Source: Synechococcus sp. KORDI-52
GTDB lineage: Bacteria > Cyanobacteriota > Cyanobacteriia > PCC-6307 > Cyanobiaceae
Assembly: GCF_000737595.1 (NCBI RefSeq)
Contig: NZ_CP006271.1
Coordinates: 682,001-746,000, forward strand
Direction: 5' to 3'
Length of the DNA stretch: 64,000 bases
Shown in pieces: positions 28,532 to 38,014 of the stretch. Position numbers and translations under genes: made by a program. A model generated the notes under the pieces. That model was not told where the DNA came from. It saw only the letters and a program-made list of their open reading frames with translations, and did not search any database. Every line of letters starts with the position of its first letter. Within the stretch, counting starts at the first letter, position 1.

Positions 28532-30874
28532 ATGGGTCGGATGCTCAACGCTGCCTCCACACCCAAAGAGCCCCGAACCGATGCCGGTTCGGCAAGGGTT
28601 GGCTGCGTGTTGCCGGAAGTCCGGCGCCATCCCATACGCCATCCGGATGACTACGCCATCCCACTTCCGGACTGGTTGCGTGAGTGCATTGCCAATGTGC
28701 CCCCCGGCATCGGCCAGAGCTGTCCCACCGATGCCGAGGCGCTGCTGGTGTCGGCCTTTGATTTCGGCTTTCAGCTCCACGAAGGTCAGTTCCGGGCCAG
28801 TGGTGATCCCTACATCGTTCATCCGGTGGCCGTCGCCGATCTGTTGCGCGATATCGGCGCCAGCGCCCCGGTGATTGCCGCTGGCTTTCTCCACGACGTG
28901 GTCGAAGACACGGACGTCACCCCTGATCAGATCGAGCAGTACTTCGGTTCCGAGGTGCGGGAACTGGTGGAGGGGGTCACCAAACTCGGCGGTATTCATT
29001 TCAACGACCGCACGGAAGCTCAGGCCGAGAATCTGCGGCGGATGTTCCTGGCCATGGCCAGTGACATCCGCGTCGTGCTGGTGAAGTTGGCGGATCGGCT
29101 GCACAACATGCGCACCCTCGGTGCCCTGAAAGAGGAGAAGCGCCAACGGATCGCCCGTGAAACCCGTGAGATCTATGCACCCCTAGCCAACCGGCTTGGC
29201 ATCGGACGCTTCAAGTGGGAGCTGGAGGATCTGGCCTTCAAATTGCTGGAACCGGAGGCCTTCCGTGAGATTCAGGAGGAGGTGGCGACCAAGCGCAGTG
29301 AGCGGGAGCAACGGCTTGGCGTCACGGTGGGGCTGCTGAATGAACGGCTGGAGCGGGCCGGCTTGGAGAGCTGTGAGGTGAGTGGTCGTCCCAAGCATCT
29401 CTACGGCATCTGGAGCAAGATGCAGCGTCAGCAGAAGGAGTTCAACGAGATCTACGACGTGGCGGCGTTGCGGATCCTCACCACCAGTGTTGAGAGCTGC
29501 TATCGCGCTCTCGCCGTGGTTCACGACACCTTCCGTCCGATCCCCGGCCGCTTCAAGGACTACATCGGGTTGCCCAAACCCAATGGATATCAATCCCTGC
29601 ATACGGCCGTGATCGGTCGGCACCGCCCGATCGAAGTGCAGATCCGCACGCTTGAGATGCACCACGTGGCCGAATTCGGGATTGCGGCCCACTGGAAATA
29701 CAAGGAGGGGGGATCTCCCGCCAGCAGCAGCAGTAATGCGGAGCGGTTCAACTGGCTGCGTCAACTGGTGGATTGGCAGCAGGAAGGCGGTAACGATGAT
29801 CACAACGACTACCTCTCGTCGATCAAGGAAGACCTGTTTGACGAAGAGGTTTTCGTGTTCACCCCGAAGGGCGATGTGCTCGGTTTGCGCAAGGGGGCAA
29901 CAGCCGTCGATTTTGCTTATCGCATCCACTCCGAAGTGGGCAACCACTGCCATGGCGTCCGCATCAACGATCGGCTATGCCCCCTGGCGACACCGTTGCA
30001 GAACGGTGATTTCGTTCAGGTGCTCACCAGCAAGACGGCGCACCCGAGCCTGGATTGGCTGAACTTTGTGGCCACGCCGACGGCGCGCAATCGCATTCGC
30101 CAGTGGTACAAGCGCAGCCACCGTGACGAGACGATTGAACGGGGCAAGGATCTGCTGGAGCGGGAGCTGGGGCGTGATGGCTTCGATGCCCTGCTGAACA
30201 GTGAAGCGATGCAGCGGGTGGCCCAGCGCTGCAATGTGCCCACCACCGAGGATCTGCTGGCGTCACTGGGGTTCGGTGATGTCACGCTCCAGCAGGCACT
30301 CAACCGTTTGCGGGAAGAAATGCGCCTGCTGGCGGAACAGCAGCAGGCCCCACCCAGCAACGAAGACGTTGCCGCGGCGCTGGTGCCATCGCGGGATCTG
30401 GCGCCCGACCGTTCTGGAGGCGAAGGGGCGATCCTTGGGCTCGAGGGATTGGATTACCGCCTTGGTGGCTGCTGCAGTCCGTTGCCGGGAGAGCCGATTG
30501 TGGGCACGGTCGCCCTCGGCAACCACGGCATCACCATTCACCGGCAGGACTGCTCCAACGTGGAGACGATGCCCCGGGAACGGCGGCTGCCTGTGCGTTG
30601 GAACACCACCCACGCCGATCGGGAGAAACATCGGTTCCCGGTGCAGCTGCGCATCGAAGTGATCGATCGTGTGGGCATCCTCAAGGACATCCTGCTGCGC
30701 CTCTCCGATGGCGCCATCAACGTCAGTGATGCCCGGGTCACCACCGCAGCGGGCCGGCCAGCCCGGATTGATCTCCGGGTTGAACTGGAGGGTGCCGATC
30801 AGCTCAGCCGCACCATGGACCAGATCCGCTCGATGGCGGATGTGATTGGGATTGCCCGGGTGGGATCGGCCTAG
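28532..30874 (+). CDS. spoT: Bifunctional (p)ppGpp synthetase/hydrolase
   Basis: 780 residues. The HD hydrolase domain (about 70-220) keeps its metal ligands (YIVHPVAVADLL, FLHDVVEDTDVT, KLADRLHNMRTL). The synthetase domain (about 260-390) has RFKDYIGLPKPNGYQSLHTAVIG. A TGS domain (VFTPKGDVLGLRKGATAVDFAYRIHSEVG) and a C-terminal ACT domain follow. It sets the stringent-response alarmone level. An intact HD plus synthetase fits the single long RSH typical of cyanobacteria. The ATG at 28541 is an alternative start. Its 3' end overlaps the convergent gene by 71 bases. Confidence 0.96.
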   Translation: MGRMLNAASTPKEPRTDAGSARVGCVLPEVRRHPIRHPDDYAIPLPDWLRECIANVPPGIGQSCPTDAEALLVSAFDFGFQLHEGQFRASGDPYIVHPVAVADLLRDIGASAPVIAAGFLHDVVEDTDVTPDQIEQYFGSEVRELVEGVTKLGGIHFNDRTEAQAENLRRMFLAMASDIRVVLVKLADRLHNMRTLGALKEEKRQRIARETREIYAPLANRLGIGRFKWELEDLAFKLLEPEAFREIQEEVATKRSEREQRLGVTVGLLNERLERAGLESCEVSGRPKHLYGIWSKMQRQQKEFNEIYDVAALRILTTSVESCYRALAVVHDTFRPIPGRFKDYIGLPKPNGYQSLHTAVIGRHRPIEVQIRTLEMHHVAEFGIAAHWKYKEGGSPASSSSNAERFNWLRQLVDWQQEGGNDDHNDYLSSIKEDLFDEEVFVFTPKGDVLGLRKGATAVDFAYRIHSEVGNHCHGVRINDRLCPLATPLQNGDFVQVLTSKTAHPSLDWLNFVATPTARNRIRQWYKRSHRDETIERGKDLLERELGRDGFDALLNSEAMQRVAQRCNVPTTEDLLASLGFGDVTLQQALNRLREEMRLLAEQQQAPPSNEDVAAALVPSRDLAPDRSGGEGAILGLEGLDYRLGGCCSPLPGEPIVGTVALGNHGITIHRQDCSNVETMPRERRLPVRWNTTHADREKHRFPVQLRIEVIDRVGILKDILLRLSDGAINVSDARVTTAAGRPARIDLRVELEGADQLSRTMDQIRSMADVIGIARVGSA

Positions 30875-31343
30875 CTGCCCTGGCTGCCGATGGGCCTGGC
30901 CTTCGCCGCTGAAACAGGCGGTAGGCGATCCAGCCGCTGGCGATGGCCAGCACCATCCCCACGACGCTCGAGCCCAGCAGGATGCGCTGGGTGAAGTCCC
31001 ATCCCTGGGCCCACAGGCTGCTGCGATTGAGCTCCGCCGGGTTGATCCCGCTCCGGCCAGGGCCCAGCAGCTGACAGCCCACCAGGTAGTTGAACCAGTA
31101 CAGAGGCAGATAGGTGAGGGGATTGCTCACCAAGGTTCCCGCTGCAGCGAGCAGGTGGTTGCCACGAACAACGGTGGCGACGCCCACGCTGAGGAAGATC
31201 TGCAGCCCGAAGAAGGGGTAGCAGCCGCAGAACACGCCGGCGGCCAGGCCGCGGGCCCGTTGCCCAGGGGTTCCTTCCTGCCTCCACAACCAGAGCACCC
31301 CGCGGCGCATCCGGAGGCGTCCGAGGCGCAGCAACCGGCGCAT
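30804..31343 (-). CDS. DUF2062 membrane protein
   Basis: 179 residues from the ATG at 31343. Seen: the DUF2062 pattern GTPGQRARGLAAGVFCGCYPFFGLQ, then SNPLTYLPLYWFNYLVG, with three to four transmembrane helices and a Pro/Ser-rich tail. Function is unknown; family members are small inner-membrane proteins. The last 71 bases are antisense to the 3' end of spoT, encoding the low-complexity tail. The mnmE start lies 54 bases away on the other strand. Confidence 0.78.
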   Translation of the reverse strand: MRRLLRLGRLRMRRGVLWLWRQEGTPGQRARGLAAGVFCGCYPFFGLQIFLSVGVATVVRGNHLLAAAGTLVSNPLTYLPLYWFNYLVGCQLLGPGRSGINPAELNRSSLWAQGWDFTQRILLGSSVVGMVLAIASGWIAYRLFQRRRPGPSAARAARPIPPGQSQSHPPSSGSGPWCG

Positions 31344-31397
31344 GAACCCAGCAAATGACGGCTGGATCCTAGGTATGGAGCACCGGAGGCGAATGCT

Positions 31398-32750
31398 GTG
31401 CCCAGCACCGACACGATTGCAGCGGTGGCCACTGCCGTGGCGCCAGGGCAGGGTGGGATCGCTGTGATTCGTCTGTCCGGCCCTGATGCGGAAGCGACAG
31501 GACGCAGCGTGGTGCACTGTCCGGGTTGTCAGGCCTGGGGGTCGCACCGGGTGGCCTATGGCCACGTGATTGATGGCGAAGGCCGGCGACTTGATGAGGT
31601 GCTGTTGCTGCTGATGCGCGGGCCGCGGAGTTTCACTGGCGAGGACGTGGCGGAGATCCACTGTCATGGCGGGGTGATCGCGGTGCAGCGGGTGCTCGAA
31701 CAGGTGCTGCGGCAGCCGGGAGTGCGCCGGGCCCAGCCAGGAGAGTTCAGCCAGCGGGCCGTGCTCAACGGGCGGCTCGACCTCACCCGCGCGGAGGCGT
31801 TGAGTGAGCTGGTGGCGGCCCGCAGCCGCCGGGCGGCCGAGTTGGCGATGGCGGGCCTCGATGGCGGCATTCAGGCCCAGATCACGGCGCTGCGGGAACG
31901 GCTGCTGGACCAGCTCACTGAGTTGGAGGCCCGGGTCGATTTCGAGGAGGACCTGCCACCTCTTGATGGCAATGCCCTTTTGCAGCAGCTGAACGCCGTG
32001 CGCCTTGAGCTTCAGCAGTTGGTGCGGGATGGCGAGCGGGGGGATGCCCTGCGTCAGGGGCTGCGGGTGGCGTTGGTGGGTCGGCCCAATGTGGGGAAGA
32101 GTTCCCTGCTCAATCGGCTCAGCCGCCGCGAGCGGGCGATCGTGACCGATCTGCCGGGCACCACCAGGGATCTGCTGGAGAGCGAGATCGTTCTGGAGGG
32201 CGTGCCGATCACCCTGCTCGACACCGCCGGCATCCGCAGCACCGACGATGCGGTGGAGCAGCTGGGGATTGCTCGCAGCGAGGAAGCGCTGGCCACGGCG
32301 GATGTGGTGCTGTTGGTGCTTGATGGCCATGCGGGCTGGACCAGTGAAGATGCGGCCTTGCTGGCGCGCATCCCGCAGCAGATCCCCAGGATCCTGGTTG
32401 CCAACAAGGCGGATCTCCCTGCGGGGGCCTTCCCTCAGCCGGTGGATGTTCAGCTGTCGGCGTTGGAGGGCACGGGGGAAGCGGACCTGGTACAGGCCCT
32501 GCTCGAGCGTTGTGGTGCGGCAGGCACCGACGGCATGTTGGTGGCACTGAATCAACGCCAACGTGATCTGGCGGCGCGGGCGGCTGAGGCGCTAGCCCGC
32601 AGCCAGGAGGTGGCGGCCCAGCAGCTGCCCTGGGACTTCTGGACCATCGACCTGCGCGAGGCGATCCGGTCTCTAGGGGAGATCACCGGGGAAGAACTCA
32701 CCGAAGCGGTGCTGGACCGTGTGTTCTCCCGCTTCTGTATCGGCAAGTGA
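31398..32750 (+). CDS. mnmE: tRNA modification GTPase MnmE
   Basis: 450 residues from a GTG. An N-terminal folate-binding domain (DTIAAVATAVAPGQGGIAVIRLSG) is followed by a helical domain, an inserted G domain (LVGRPNVGKSSLLN, DLPGTTRD, DTAGIR, NKAD) and the invariant C-terminal FCIGK. With MnmG it installs the (carboxymethyl)aminomethyl group on U34 of certain tRNAs. All motifs are present at normal spacing. Confidence 0.97.
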   Translation: MPSTDTIAAVATAVAPGQGGIAVIRLSGPDAEATGRSVVHCPGCQAWGSHRVAYGHVIDGEGRRLDEVLLLLMRGPRSFTGEDVAEIHCHGGVIAVQRVLEQVLRQPGVRRAQPGEFSQRAVLNGRLDLTRAEALSELVAARSRRAAELAMAGLDGGIQAQITALRERLLDQLTELEARVDFEEDLPPLDGNALLQQLNAVRLELQQLVRDGERGDALRQGLRVALVGRPNVGKSSLLNRLSRRERAIVTDLPGTTRDLLESEIVLEGVPITLLDTAGIRSTDDAVEQLGIARSEEALATADVVLLVLDGHAGWTSEDAALLARIPQQIPRILVANKADLPAGAFPQPVDVQLSALEGTGEADLVQALLERCGAAGTDGMLVALNQRQRDLAARAAEALARSQEVAAQQLPWDFWTIDLREAIRSLGEITGEELTEAVLDRVFSRFCIGK

Positions 32751-32755
32751 GCCGC

Positions 32756-33289
32756 CTAAGGCAGACGGCCTGAAGCCTGCAGTTCCTCCTCAAACCCGAA
32801 GGCTGTCGGCGATTGCAGGCGATCTGGGAAGAGCACGCCGTCGAGGTGATCGCACTCGTGCTGCATCACCCTGGCTTCGAAGCCGCTGAAGTGTTCGCGG
32901 TGGCAGCGGCCTTGCAGATCACGCCATTGCAGTCGGATGTTGGCCCAGCGGGCCACCTCGCCCCGCAGGCCCGGCACGCTCAGGCAGCCTTCCCAGCCCG
33001 CGATGGTCGTCTTGCTCAGGGGAGTGATCAAGGGATTGATGATCACCCGCTCCGGCACCGGCGCTGCATCGGGATAGCGGGGATTGTGGGCCATGCCCAC
33101 CACCACCACACGCCAGGGTGCATGGATCTGCGGGGCGGCCAGTCCTGCTCCGGAGCGGGCGGTTTTGGTGTCGATCAGGTCGTTGATCAGGGCCTGGAGA
33201 TGTTCGGAACCGAACCAGCTCTCTGGCACCTCAGTCGCCCGCTGGCGAAGGGCAGGATCACCAAGGCGAAGAACGGGTCGAATGCTCAT
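32756..33289 (-). CDS. def: Peptide deformylase
   Basis: 177 residues from the ATG at 33289. The three metal motifs are present: GAGLAAPQI, EGCLS and HECDHLDG. It removes the formyl group from nascent N-termini. The start overlaps the stop of the upstream permease gene (TGATG arrangement on the reverse strand), so the two are probably translationally coupled. Convergent with mnmE, 5 bases apart. Confidence 0.95.
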   Translation of the reverse strand: MSIRPVLRLGDPALRQRATEVPESWFGSEHLQALINDLIDTKTARSGAGLAAPQIHAPWRVVVVGMAHNPRYPDAAPVPERVIINPLITPLSKTTIAGWEGCLSVPGLRGEVARWANIRLQWRDLQGRCHREHFSGFEARVMQHECDHLDGVLFPDRLQSPTAFGFEEELQASGRLP

Positions 33290-34878
33290 CGCTCTCCTTT
33301 TTGGCGAGGCATCAGCCTGGCGATCAGGATCAGCAGCGTGATGGCCGTGTAAGCCACAGCCCACGGTTCACCGGTGCCCCACCCCAGGTTCAGCACGGTG
33401 TCGGCGCTGGAGAACCGCCAGGCATGCAGGATCCCGAACCAAGCCAGAACCGCGGCCGATCCGCTGCAGGCTGCCGCTGCCAGAAAGCGGCCTTCGATGG
33501 CGAACACCAGCAGGGCTGCCAGCAGCATCGCCGTGATGATCTGCCCCTGCTCCAGGGCAAAGGCCCCGGCCGCCCACACATCGCCTGAGGCCAACTGAGT
33601 GACCAGGGCCTCGCTGAAGGGTCGGGCCTCGCTGCCGAGGCCGCCCGTGCGCAGCCCCGCCTTCAGCAGTTGGGCGCCCCAGCCGGCCAGCCCCGGAAGA
33701 ATGCCTAATACAACGGCCGGAGCATGGCGGGCAGGCGTGGCCTGAAACGCCTGGGCGGTCATGGCGATGCCGATGTAGAGCACGATCGCCATGCCGGCAT
33801 CAATCGGGATCAGCAGCGCCACAACGCCAAAGAGCCCCAGGACGCAGGCGGAGGCCATCACCACACCGTTCAGCCAGGAATAGCCCGATCGGGCACCGAG
33901 ATCCTTGAACCCCGAGTGACCGATGTAGATGGTGGTGGGGAAGCAGGATCCCAGGGCCGCGGCACTCAGGGTGCCGATCCCGTCGATCAGCAGGCAGCTG
34001 CGGGTGGCGTAGCGATCACCGGCGGCTTCGGCGCTGTCGAGGTTTTGCAGCGATCCGATCACGTTGAACAGCCCCATCGGCAGGATCACCCCCAACCAGG
34101 GCATCAGATCGGTGCGGTTGGTCCAGAGTGCACCCAGCTGCAGGGTTGGTGCTTGCAGCCCCACCGTGATGAGGCCCGACTGCCAGGCGCTGTCGTCTGG
34201 ACCGATCAGCCCGCTGCTCCACGCGAGCACCATGCCCACCAGCACGGCCATCAGGCCAGTGGGGAGCGGCCACTTCACCTTGGCGTAGGTGCCAAGCAGG
34301 ATCACGGCCAGGCTGGTGAGCCCCACCAGGGGATGGGCATAGCTCCGCAAAAGGAACCCCAGGGCGATGTAGCCCAGGGCAATGCCTGCCAGGGTGGAGA
34401 GCAGGGCGGCCCGGGGCAGCCAACGCCGCAGGCGATCCGCGCAGAAGGCACCGGCCGTTTCAATCAGGCCTGAGCCCATGCAGGCGACCATGCCGGCATG
34501 CCAGGACCGGGTCACAGCGTCGGCCTCGCTCATGCCGCCGTTGAGCGAGGCCAGTTTCACCGGCAGCATCACCAGGAAGATGTAGGCGAACAGGCTGACG
34601 GTGTTGATGCCGTAGGGCAATGCCGTGCAGTCGTCGCGCTCTTCCCGCGCTCCCAGACGGCGCGCCAGATGGCTGTAGGCGAGATTGCCCACCAGCAGGC
34701 TGACACCGGCGGCTGGGAGGATTTGCCCGAAGATCAGGGCGTCGGGATAGCCCAGAACCCCGCGGCACAGGCTGATGATCAGCAGGATCTGAATCAGGTT
34801 GTTCAGCCCCAGGGCGAGGAAGCCATCCAGATCGCCGGGACGCCACGGGCCCAGAACGCGATGTAGAGATGCAGGCAT
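33286..34878 (-). CDS. NCS2-family nucleobase permease
   Basis: 530 residues from the ATG at 34878, directly before MPASLHRVLGP. About 12-14 transmembrane helices. Seen: DCTALPYGINTVSLFAYIFLVMLPVK, which resembles the AzgA-type NCS2 signature, and a central SLQNLDSAEAAGD segment. It probably imports a purine or pyrimidine by proton symport; the specific base is unknown. It is the first gene of a two-gene reverse operon with def. nadC is divergent, starting about 25 bases away. Confidence 0.82.
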   Translation of the reverse strand: MPASLHRVLGPWRPGDLDGFLALGLNNLIQILLIISLCRGVLGYPDALIFGQILPAAGVSLLVGNLAYSHLARRLGAREERDDCTALPYGINTVSLFAYIFLVMLPVKLASLNGGMSEADAVTRSWHAGMVACMGSGLIETAGAFCADRLRRWLPRAALLSTLAGIALGYIALGFLLRSYAHPLVGLTSLAVILLGTYAKVKWPLPTGLMAVLVGMVLAWSSGLIGPDDSAWQSGLITVGLQAPTLQLGALWTNRTDLMPWLGVILPMGLFNVIGSLQNLDSAEAAGDRYATRSCLLIDGIGTLSAAALGSCFPTTIYIGHSGFKDLGARSGYSWLNGVVMASACVLGLFGVVALLIPIDAGMAIVLYIGIAMTAQAFQATPARHAPAVVLGILPGLAGWGAQLLKAGLRTGGLGSEARPFSEALVTQLASGDVWAAGAFALEQGQIITAMLLAALLVFAIEGRFLAAAACSGSAAVLAWFGILHAWRFSSADTVLNLGWGTGEPWAVAYTAITLLILIARLMPRQKGER

Positions 34879-34902
34879 TGGCGACGCTTGCGACACCTCA
34901 GC

Positions 34903-35805
34903 ATGGACGGCATGGCAGAACCTCTTTCCAGGGCTCCCTCCCCTCTGATGATCACCCCCCAGCTGCGTCGTCAGCTGGGGGATTGGCTGCAGGAGGATCT
35001 CGGGCGTGGCGATCTCAGTGCAGTGGCGTTGCGGGGACGGCAGGGGCAGGCCCACTGGATGGCGAAGGCCGATGGCGTGTTCTGCGGGGGGGTGCTGCTG
35101 GAGCCATTGCTGCGGGCGTTGGAGCCAGCGGATGCAACCTGGCAACTGCGCCTGCTGGCGGCCGATGGCGCGGTGGTGAAGGCCGGTGATCGCTTGTTGG
35201 AGCTGGAAGGGCCGGCTGGGGTGCTGGTGGCGCTGGAGCGCACGGCCCTGAATCTGGCGATGCGGCTGTCGGGCATTGCAACCGCCACCGCTGCGTTGGT
35301 GGCGGATCTTCAGGGAACGGGTGTGGCGTTGGCGGACACCCGCAAAACCACCCCCGGGCTGCGGACCCTGGAGAAATACGCCGTGCGCTGTGGTGGCGGG
35401 GTGAATCACCGCCTCGGCCTTGATGACACCGCCATGCTCAAGGAGAACCACCTGGCCTGGGCTGGAGGGGTGGAGCCGGCGATCGCGGCTGTGCGTGCTG
35501 CAGCTCCCTGGCCGTCTCAGGTGATCGTGGAAGCGGAAACCGAGGCGGAAGCGATGGCAGCGGTGGCTGCCGGAGCCAATGGGGTGCTGCTCGATGAGTT
35601 CACCCCTGAGCAGCTCACGCAGTTGGTGCCACGGTTGCGGCAGCTGGCGAGGGAGCGACCGGGAGCTGGATCAGTGGTGCTGGAAGCATCTGGCCTTCAG
35701 CCTTCACAGTTGCGGGCCTATGCCGCCACCGGCATCGATCTGATTTCGACCAGTGCACCGGTCACCCGCAGCCGTTGGCTCGACCTCAGCATGCGGTTCA
35801 GCTGA
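34903..35805 (+). CDS. nadC: Nicotinate-nucleotide pyrophosphorylase
   Basis: 300 residues from the ATG at 34903 (34888 TTG and 34912 ATG are alternatives). It converts quinolinate and PRPP to nicotinate mononucleotide in de novo NAD synthesis. Seen: LQEDLGRGDLS, ERTALNLAMRLSGIATAT, DTRKTTPGLRTLEKYAVRCGGGVNHRLGL (substrate-binding Arg/Lys) and the C-terminal VLEASGL, IDLISTSAPV. Complete. Confidence 0.95.
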   Translation: MDGMAEPLSRAPSPLMITPQLRRQLGDWLQEDLGRGDLSAVALRGRQGQAHWMAKADGVFCGGVLLEPLLRALEPADATWQLRLLAADGAVVKAGDRLLELEGPAGVLVALERTALNLAMRLSGIATATAALVADLQGTGVALADTRKTTPGLRTLEKYAVRCGGGVNHRLGLDDTAMLKENHLAWAGGVEPAIAAVRAAAPWPSQVIVEAETEAEAMAAVAAGANGVLLDEFTPEQLTQLVPRLRQLARERPGAGSVVLEASGLQPSQLRAYAATGIDLISTSAPVTRSRWLDLSMRFS

Positions 35806-35855
35806 GGCCTGCGCGGCGGATGGTTGGATTGGAGTCTGCATTTCTTGGCTGATCG

Positions 35856-36146
35856 ATGCACGTCACTTGCGTTCACGTTCACGTGAAACCCGATCGGATC
35901 GAGGAGTTTCGTCAGGCGTCCATCCTCAATCACCAGGAATCCATCCAGGAACCTGGCAATCAACGCTTTGACATCCTCCAAAGCAAGGACGACCCCACTC
36001 GGTTTCTGCTTTACGAGGCGTACGAATCCGAAGCGGCCGCAGCAGCCCACAAGAGCACGCCGCATTACCTGAAGTGGAGGGAAACCGTCGCCGATTGGAT
36101 GGCTGAACCGCGGAAGGGTGTTCCCTACCAATCGGTTGCCCCATGA
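35856..36146 (+). CDS. Antibiotic-biosynthesis-monooxygenase-type (LsrG-like) protein
   Basis: 96 residues forming one ABM ferredoxin-like domain: VHVKPDRIEEFRQASILNHQESIQEPGNQRFDIL and FLLYEAYESEAAAAAHKSTPHYLKW. These small dimeric proteins include heme-degrading, quinol-oxidising and phospho-AI-2-degrading (LsrG) members. The pattern is closest to the LsrG/YgiN style, but no catalytic residue decides this. The alcohol dehydrogenase gene begins 12 bases later, so the pair is likely co-transcribed and may act on the same carbonyl compound (inferred). Confidence 0.82.
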   Translation: MHVTCVHVHVKPDRIEEFRQASILNHQESIQEPGNQRFDILQSKDDPTRFLLYEAYESEAAAAAHKSTPHYLKWRETVADWMAEPRKGVPYQSVAP

Positions 36147-36158
36147 CGCGACGGACCC

Positions 36159-37346
36159 ATGACAATGGCGTTTTCCTTTGCACGGGTCCCGCCGATTCAC
36201 TGCGGTATGGGAACGCTCAAACAGATCACCACTTGGCTGCAGTCGCATCAGGTGCAATCGGTCTTGCTGGTGACCGGACGAGCCTCGCTGGAGGCGATGG
36301 GTCACCTGAGCCTCGTGGAGCGTTTGATCAACGATGCTGGAGCCAGTCATCACCATGTGGTTTGTGACGGTGAACCCAGCACGGAGCTGGTGGATCGCAC
36401 CACCCAGCAGTGGTTTGATCAGGGCCTGGACGCTGTGATCGGCATCGGTGGCGGCAGCGTCATCGATTTCGGTAAAGCAATTGCTGCGATGCTCCCCCAC
36501 GGAAACTCTGTGCTCGATCACCTCGAGGGTGTGGGCCGTGGTCTGGTCCACAGTGGAATCACGCTGCCTTTCCTGGCGATTCCCACCACCTCAGGCACCG
36601 GTGGAGAGGTATCGAAAAACGCCGTCCTCAGTGATGTGGGTCCGGAGGGTTACAAGAAGTCGTTGCGTCACGACAACTTTGTTCCCAATGCCGTGATCCT
36701 GGATGGTTCGCTGCTCACCGGTGCCGCTGCTGATGTGACGGCAGCCTGCGGTATGGATGCCTTCACGCAGTTGCTGGAGCCATTTCTTTCCCCAACCGCA
36801 TCCCCGTTGAGTGACGCGATCGTCTGGAGCGGGCTCCAGCACGTGGTGCCGAATCTGCGGCGTGCCTGTGGAGAGGAGGGAGCCGCCGATCCGCAGGTGC
36901 GCTTGAGCATGGCCTACGGCGCCCTCTGCTCAGGCATCGGATTGGCGAATGCCGGCCTTGGCATTGTTCACGGTCTGGCGGGGCCGATCGGGGGCTGGTT
37001 TCCGATTCCCCACGGTGTGGTTTGCGGAACCTTGATGGCTGCCGCTCAACAGCAGAACTGGCGCGCTCTGCAACAACGCGATCCCAACCACCCTGCCGTT
37101 GAACGCATGGCCCGTGTTGGCCGGTTGATGCCCGATGGCAGCGGCCTCAGTGAGAACAAGGCTGCTGTGGATCATTTCACGAACAGCTTGCTCGATTGGG
37201 TTGAGGAACTGAGGATCCCCCGCCTGGGTGACTACGGCATCACTGCTGCTGATCTGGACCGGATCGTTGAGTCCGCCAGTAACCGCAACAACCCAATTGC
37301 GCTGACCCCATCAGAGATCAAGGCCTTGCTGCAAACAAGGCTTTAA
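36159..37346 (+). CDS. Iron-containing alcohol dehydrogenase
   Basis: 395 residues. Group III ADH: the dinucleotide loop GIGGGSVIDFGKAIAA, PTTSGTGGEVSKNAV, the metal region DAFTQLLEPFLS and NAGLGIVHGLAGPIGGWFPIPHG with the ligand His residues. It oxidises or reduces an alcohol/aldehyde pair with NAD(P); substrate unknown. All metal ligands expected for the family are visible. It follows the ABM protein closely on the same strand. Confidence 0.9.
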   Translation: MTMAFSFARVPPIHCGMGTLKQITTWLQSHQVQSVLLVTGRASLEAMGHLSLVERLINDAGASHHHVVCDGEPSTELVDRTTQQWFDQGLDAVIGIGGGSVIDFGKAIAAMLPHGNSVLDHLEGVGRGLVHSGITLPFLAIPTTSGTGGEVSKNAVLSDVGPEGYKKSLRHDNFVPNAVILDGSLLTGAAADVTAACGMDAFTQLLEPFLSPTASPLSDAIVWSGLQHVVPNLRRACGEEGAADPQVRLSMAYGALCSGIGLANAGLGIVHGLAGPIGGWFPIPHGVVCGTLMAAAQQQNWRALQQRDPNHPAVERMARVGRLMPDGSGLSENKAAVDHFTNSLLDWVEELRIPRLGDYGITAADLDRIVESASNRNNPIALTPSEIKALLQTRL

Positions 37347-37357
37347 GCAAGGTTGGA

Positions 37358-38014
37358 TCAAGTGCTTGCACCAGCCTGGTCAAGGGCGGTGGCAAATTTT
37401 TTGGCATAACCCTCAATCAGATCGGCTTTGTCCATGCCGTTGATGATTTTGCGGGCGTGGAAGTAGTCCACAATTTGCCCCTCGAGAGGATCACCGATGA
37501 AGTTCTTGAGAGCCCATCCTGTGAACACCCCACAAAACATGCCGTTAAACATGATCACTGCTGCATAGCGGTCATCCTTCACAGCATCGGGGTGTTTTGT
37601 GAAATCGGGCGCGTCAGGAAAAATTGATTGCACAACACCTGTCATGGCGGTGTAGTTCGCCCGGCCTGTGAGTTGCACAAATCCCCGCCCGTGAAACCTG
37701 GCTCCATCTCCAGGTTCCGTGTTGCCGAGGTCGGATCGGTTTTCATACATCTGTGTGAAATAAGCGGTATCTCCGTATTCATCAATGGGCTGCATGGTGG
37801 CAGCTGTTTCATGTTTTGTGGTGGCGAGCATGTAGGCCAGCCAGCCGATGGAGCGGATGTCCCAGTTGGTTTTGAAGTCCCCTTGTGGTGGCTTGGGTGG
37901 TGCGTCCCAGAAGTTCAGGATGGCTTCCATTCCATCCACGTGCTGCTGCCGGAGCACGCCGTTGAACAAATCATCCCGAATGCATGTGTAGAAGATCTTG
38001 CGGTCCAATCGCAC
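37358..38014 (-). CDS. GH19 chitinase/endolysin-like glycoside hydrolase
   Basis: 218 residues from a GTG. The catalytic Glu lies in LATTKHETAATMQPIDEYG, followed by the GH19 substrate groove segment GARFHGRGFVQLTGRANYTAM. The N-terminal helix (KIFYTCIRDDLFNGVLRQQHVDGMEAIL) matches phage-type GH19 endolysins. It lacks a signal peptide. It would cleave chitin or peptidoglycan; size and start favour the phage lysin type. No holin or phage structural gene is nearby, so it is either a lone remnant or a domesticated lysin. It converges on the alcohol dehydrogenase, 11 bases apart. Confidence 0.85.
   Translation of the reverse strand: MRLDRKIFYTCIRDDLFNGVLRQQHVDGMEAILNFWDAPPKPPQGDFKTNWDIRSIGWLAYMLATTKHETAATMQPIDEYGDTAYFTQMYENRSDLGNTEPGDGARFHGRGFVQLTGRANYTAMTGVVQSIFPDAPDFTKHPDAVKDDRYAAVIMFNGMFCGVFTGWALKNFIGDPLEGQIVDYFHARKIINGMDKADLIEGYAKKFATALDQAGAST

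Noticed and set aside
30804-32561. Long reverse open frame extending the DUF2062 gene to 585 codons
   Set aside because: Upstream of 31343 it is antisense to mnmE and has no recognisable family; only the C-terminal 179 residues match DUF2062.
37358-38014. Prophage region around the GH19 lysin
   Set aside because: Neighbouring genes are core metabolism, and no integrase, terminase, capsid or holin is visible.
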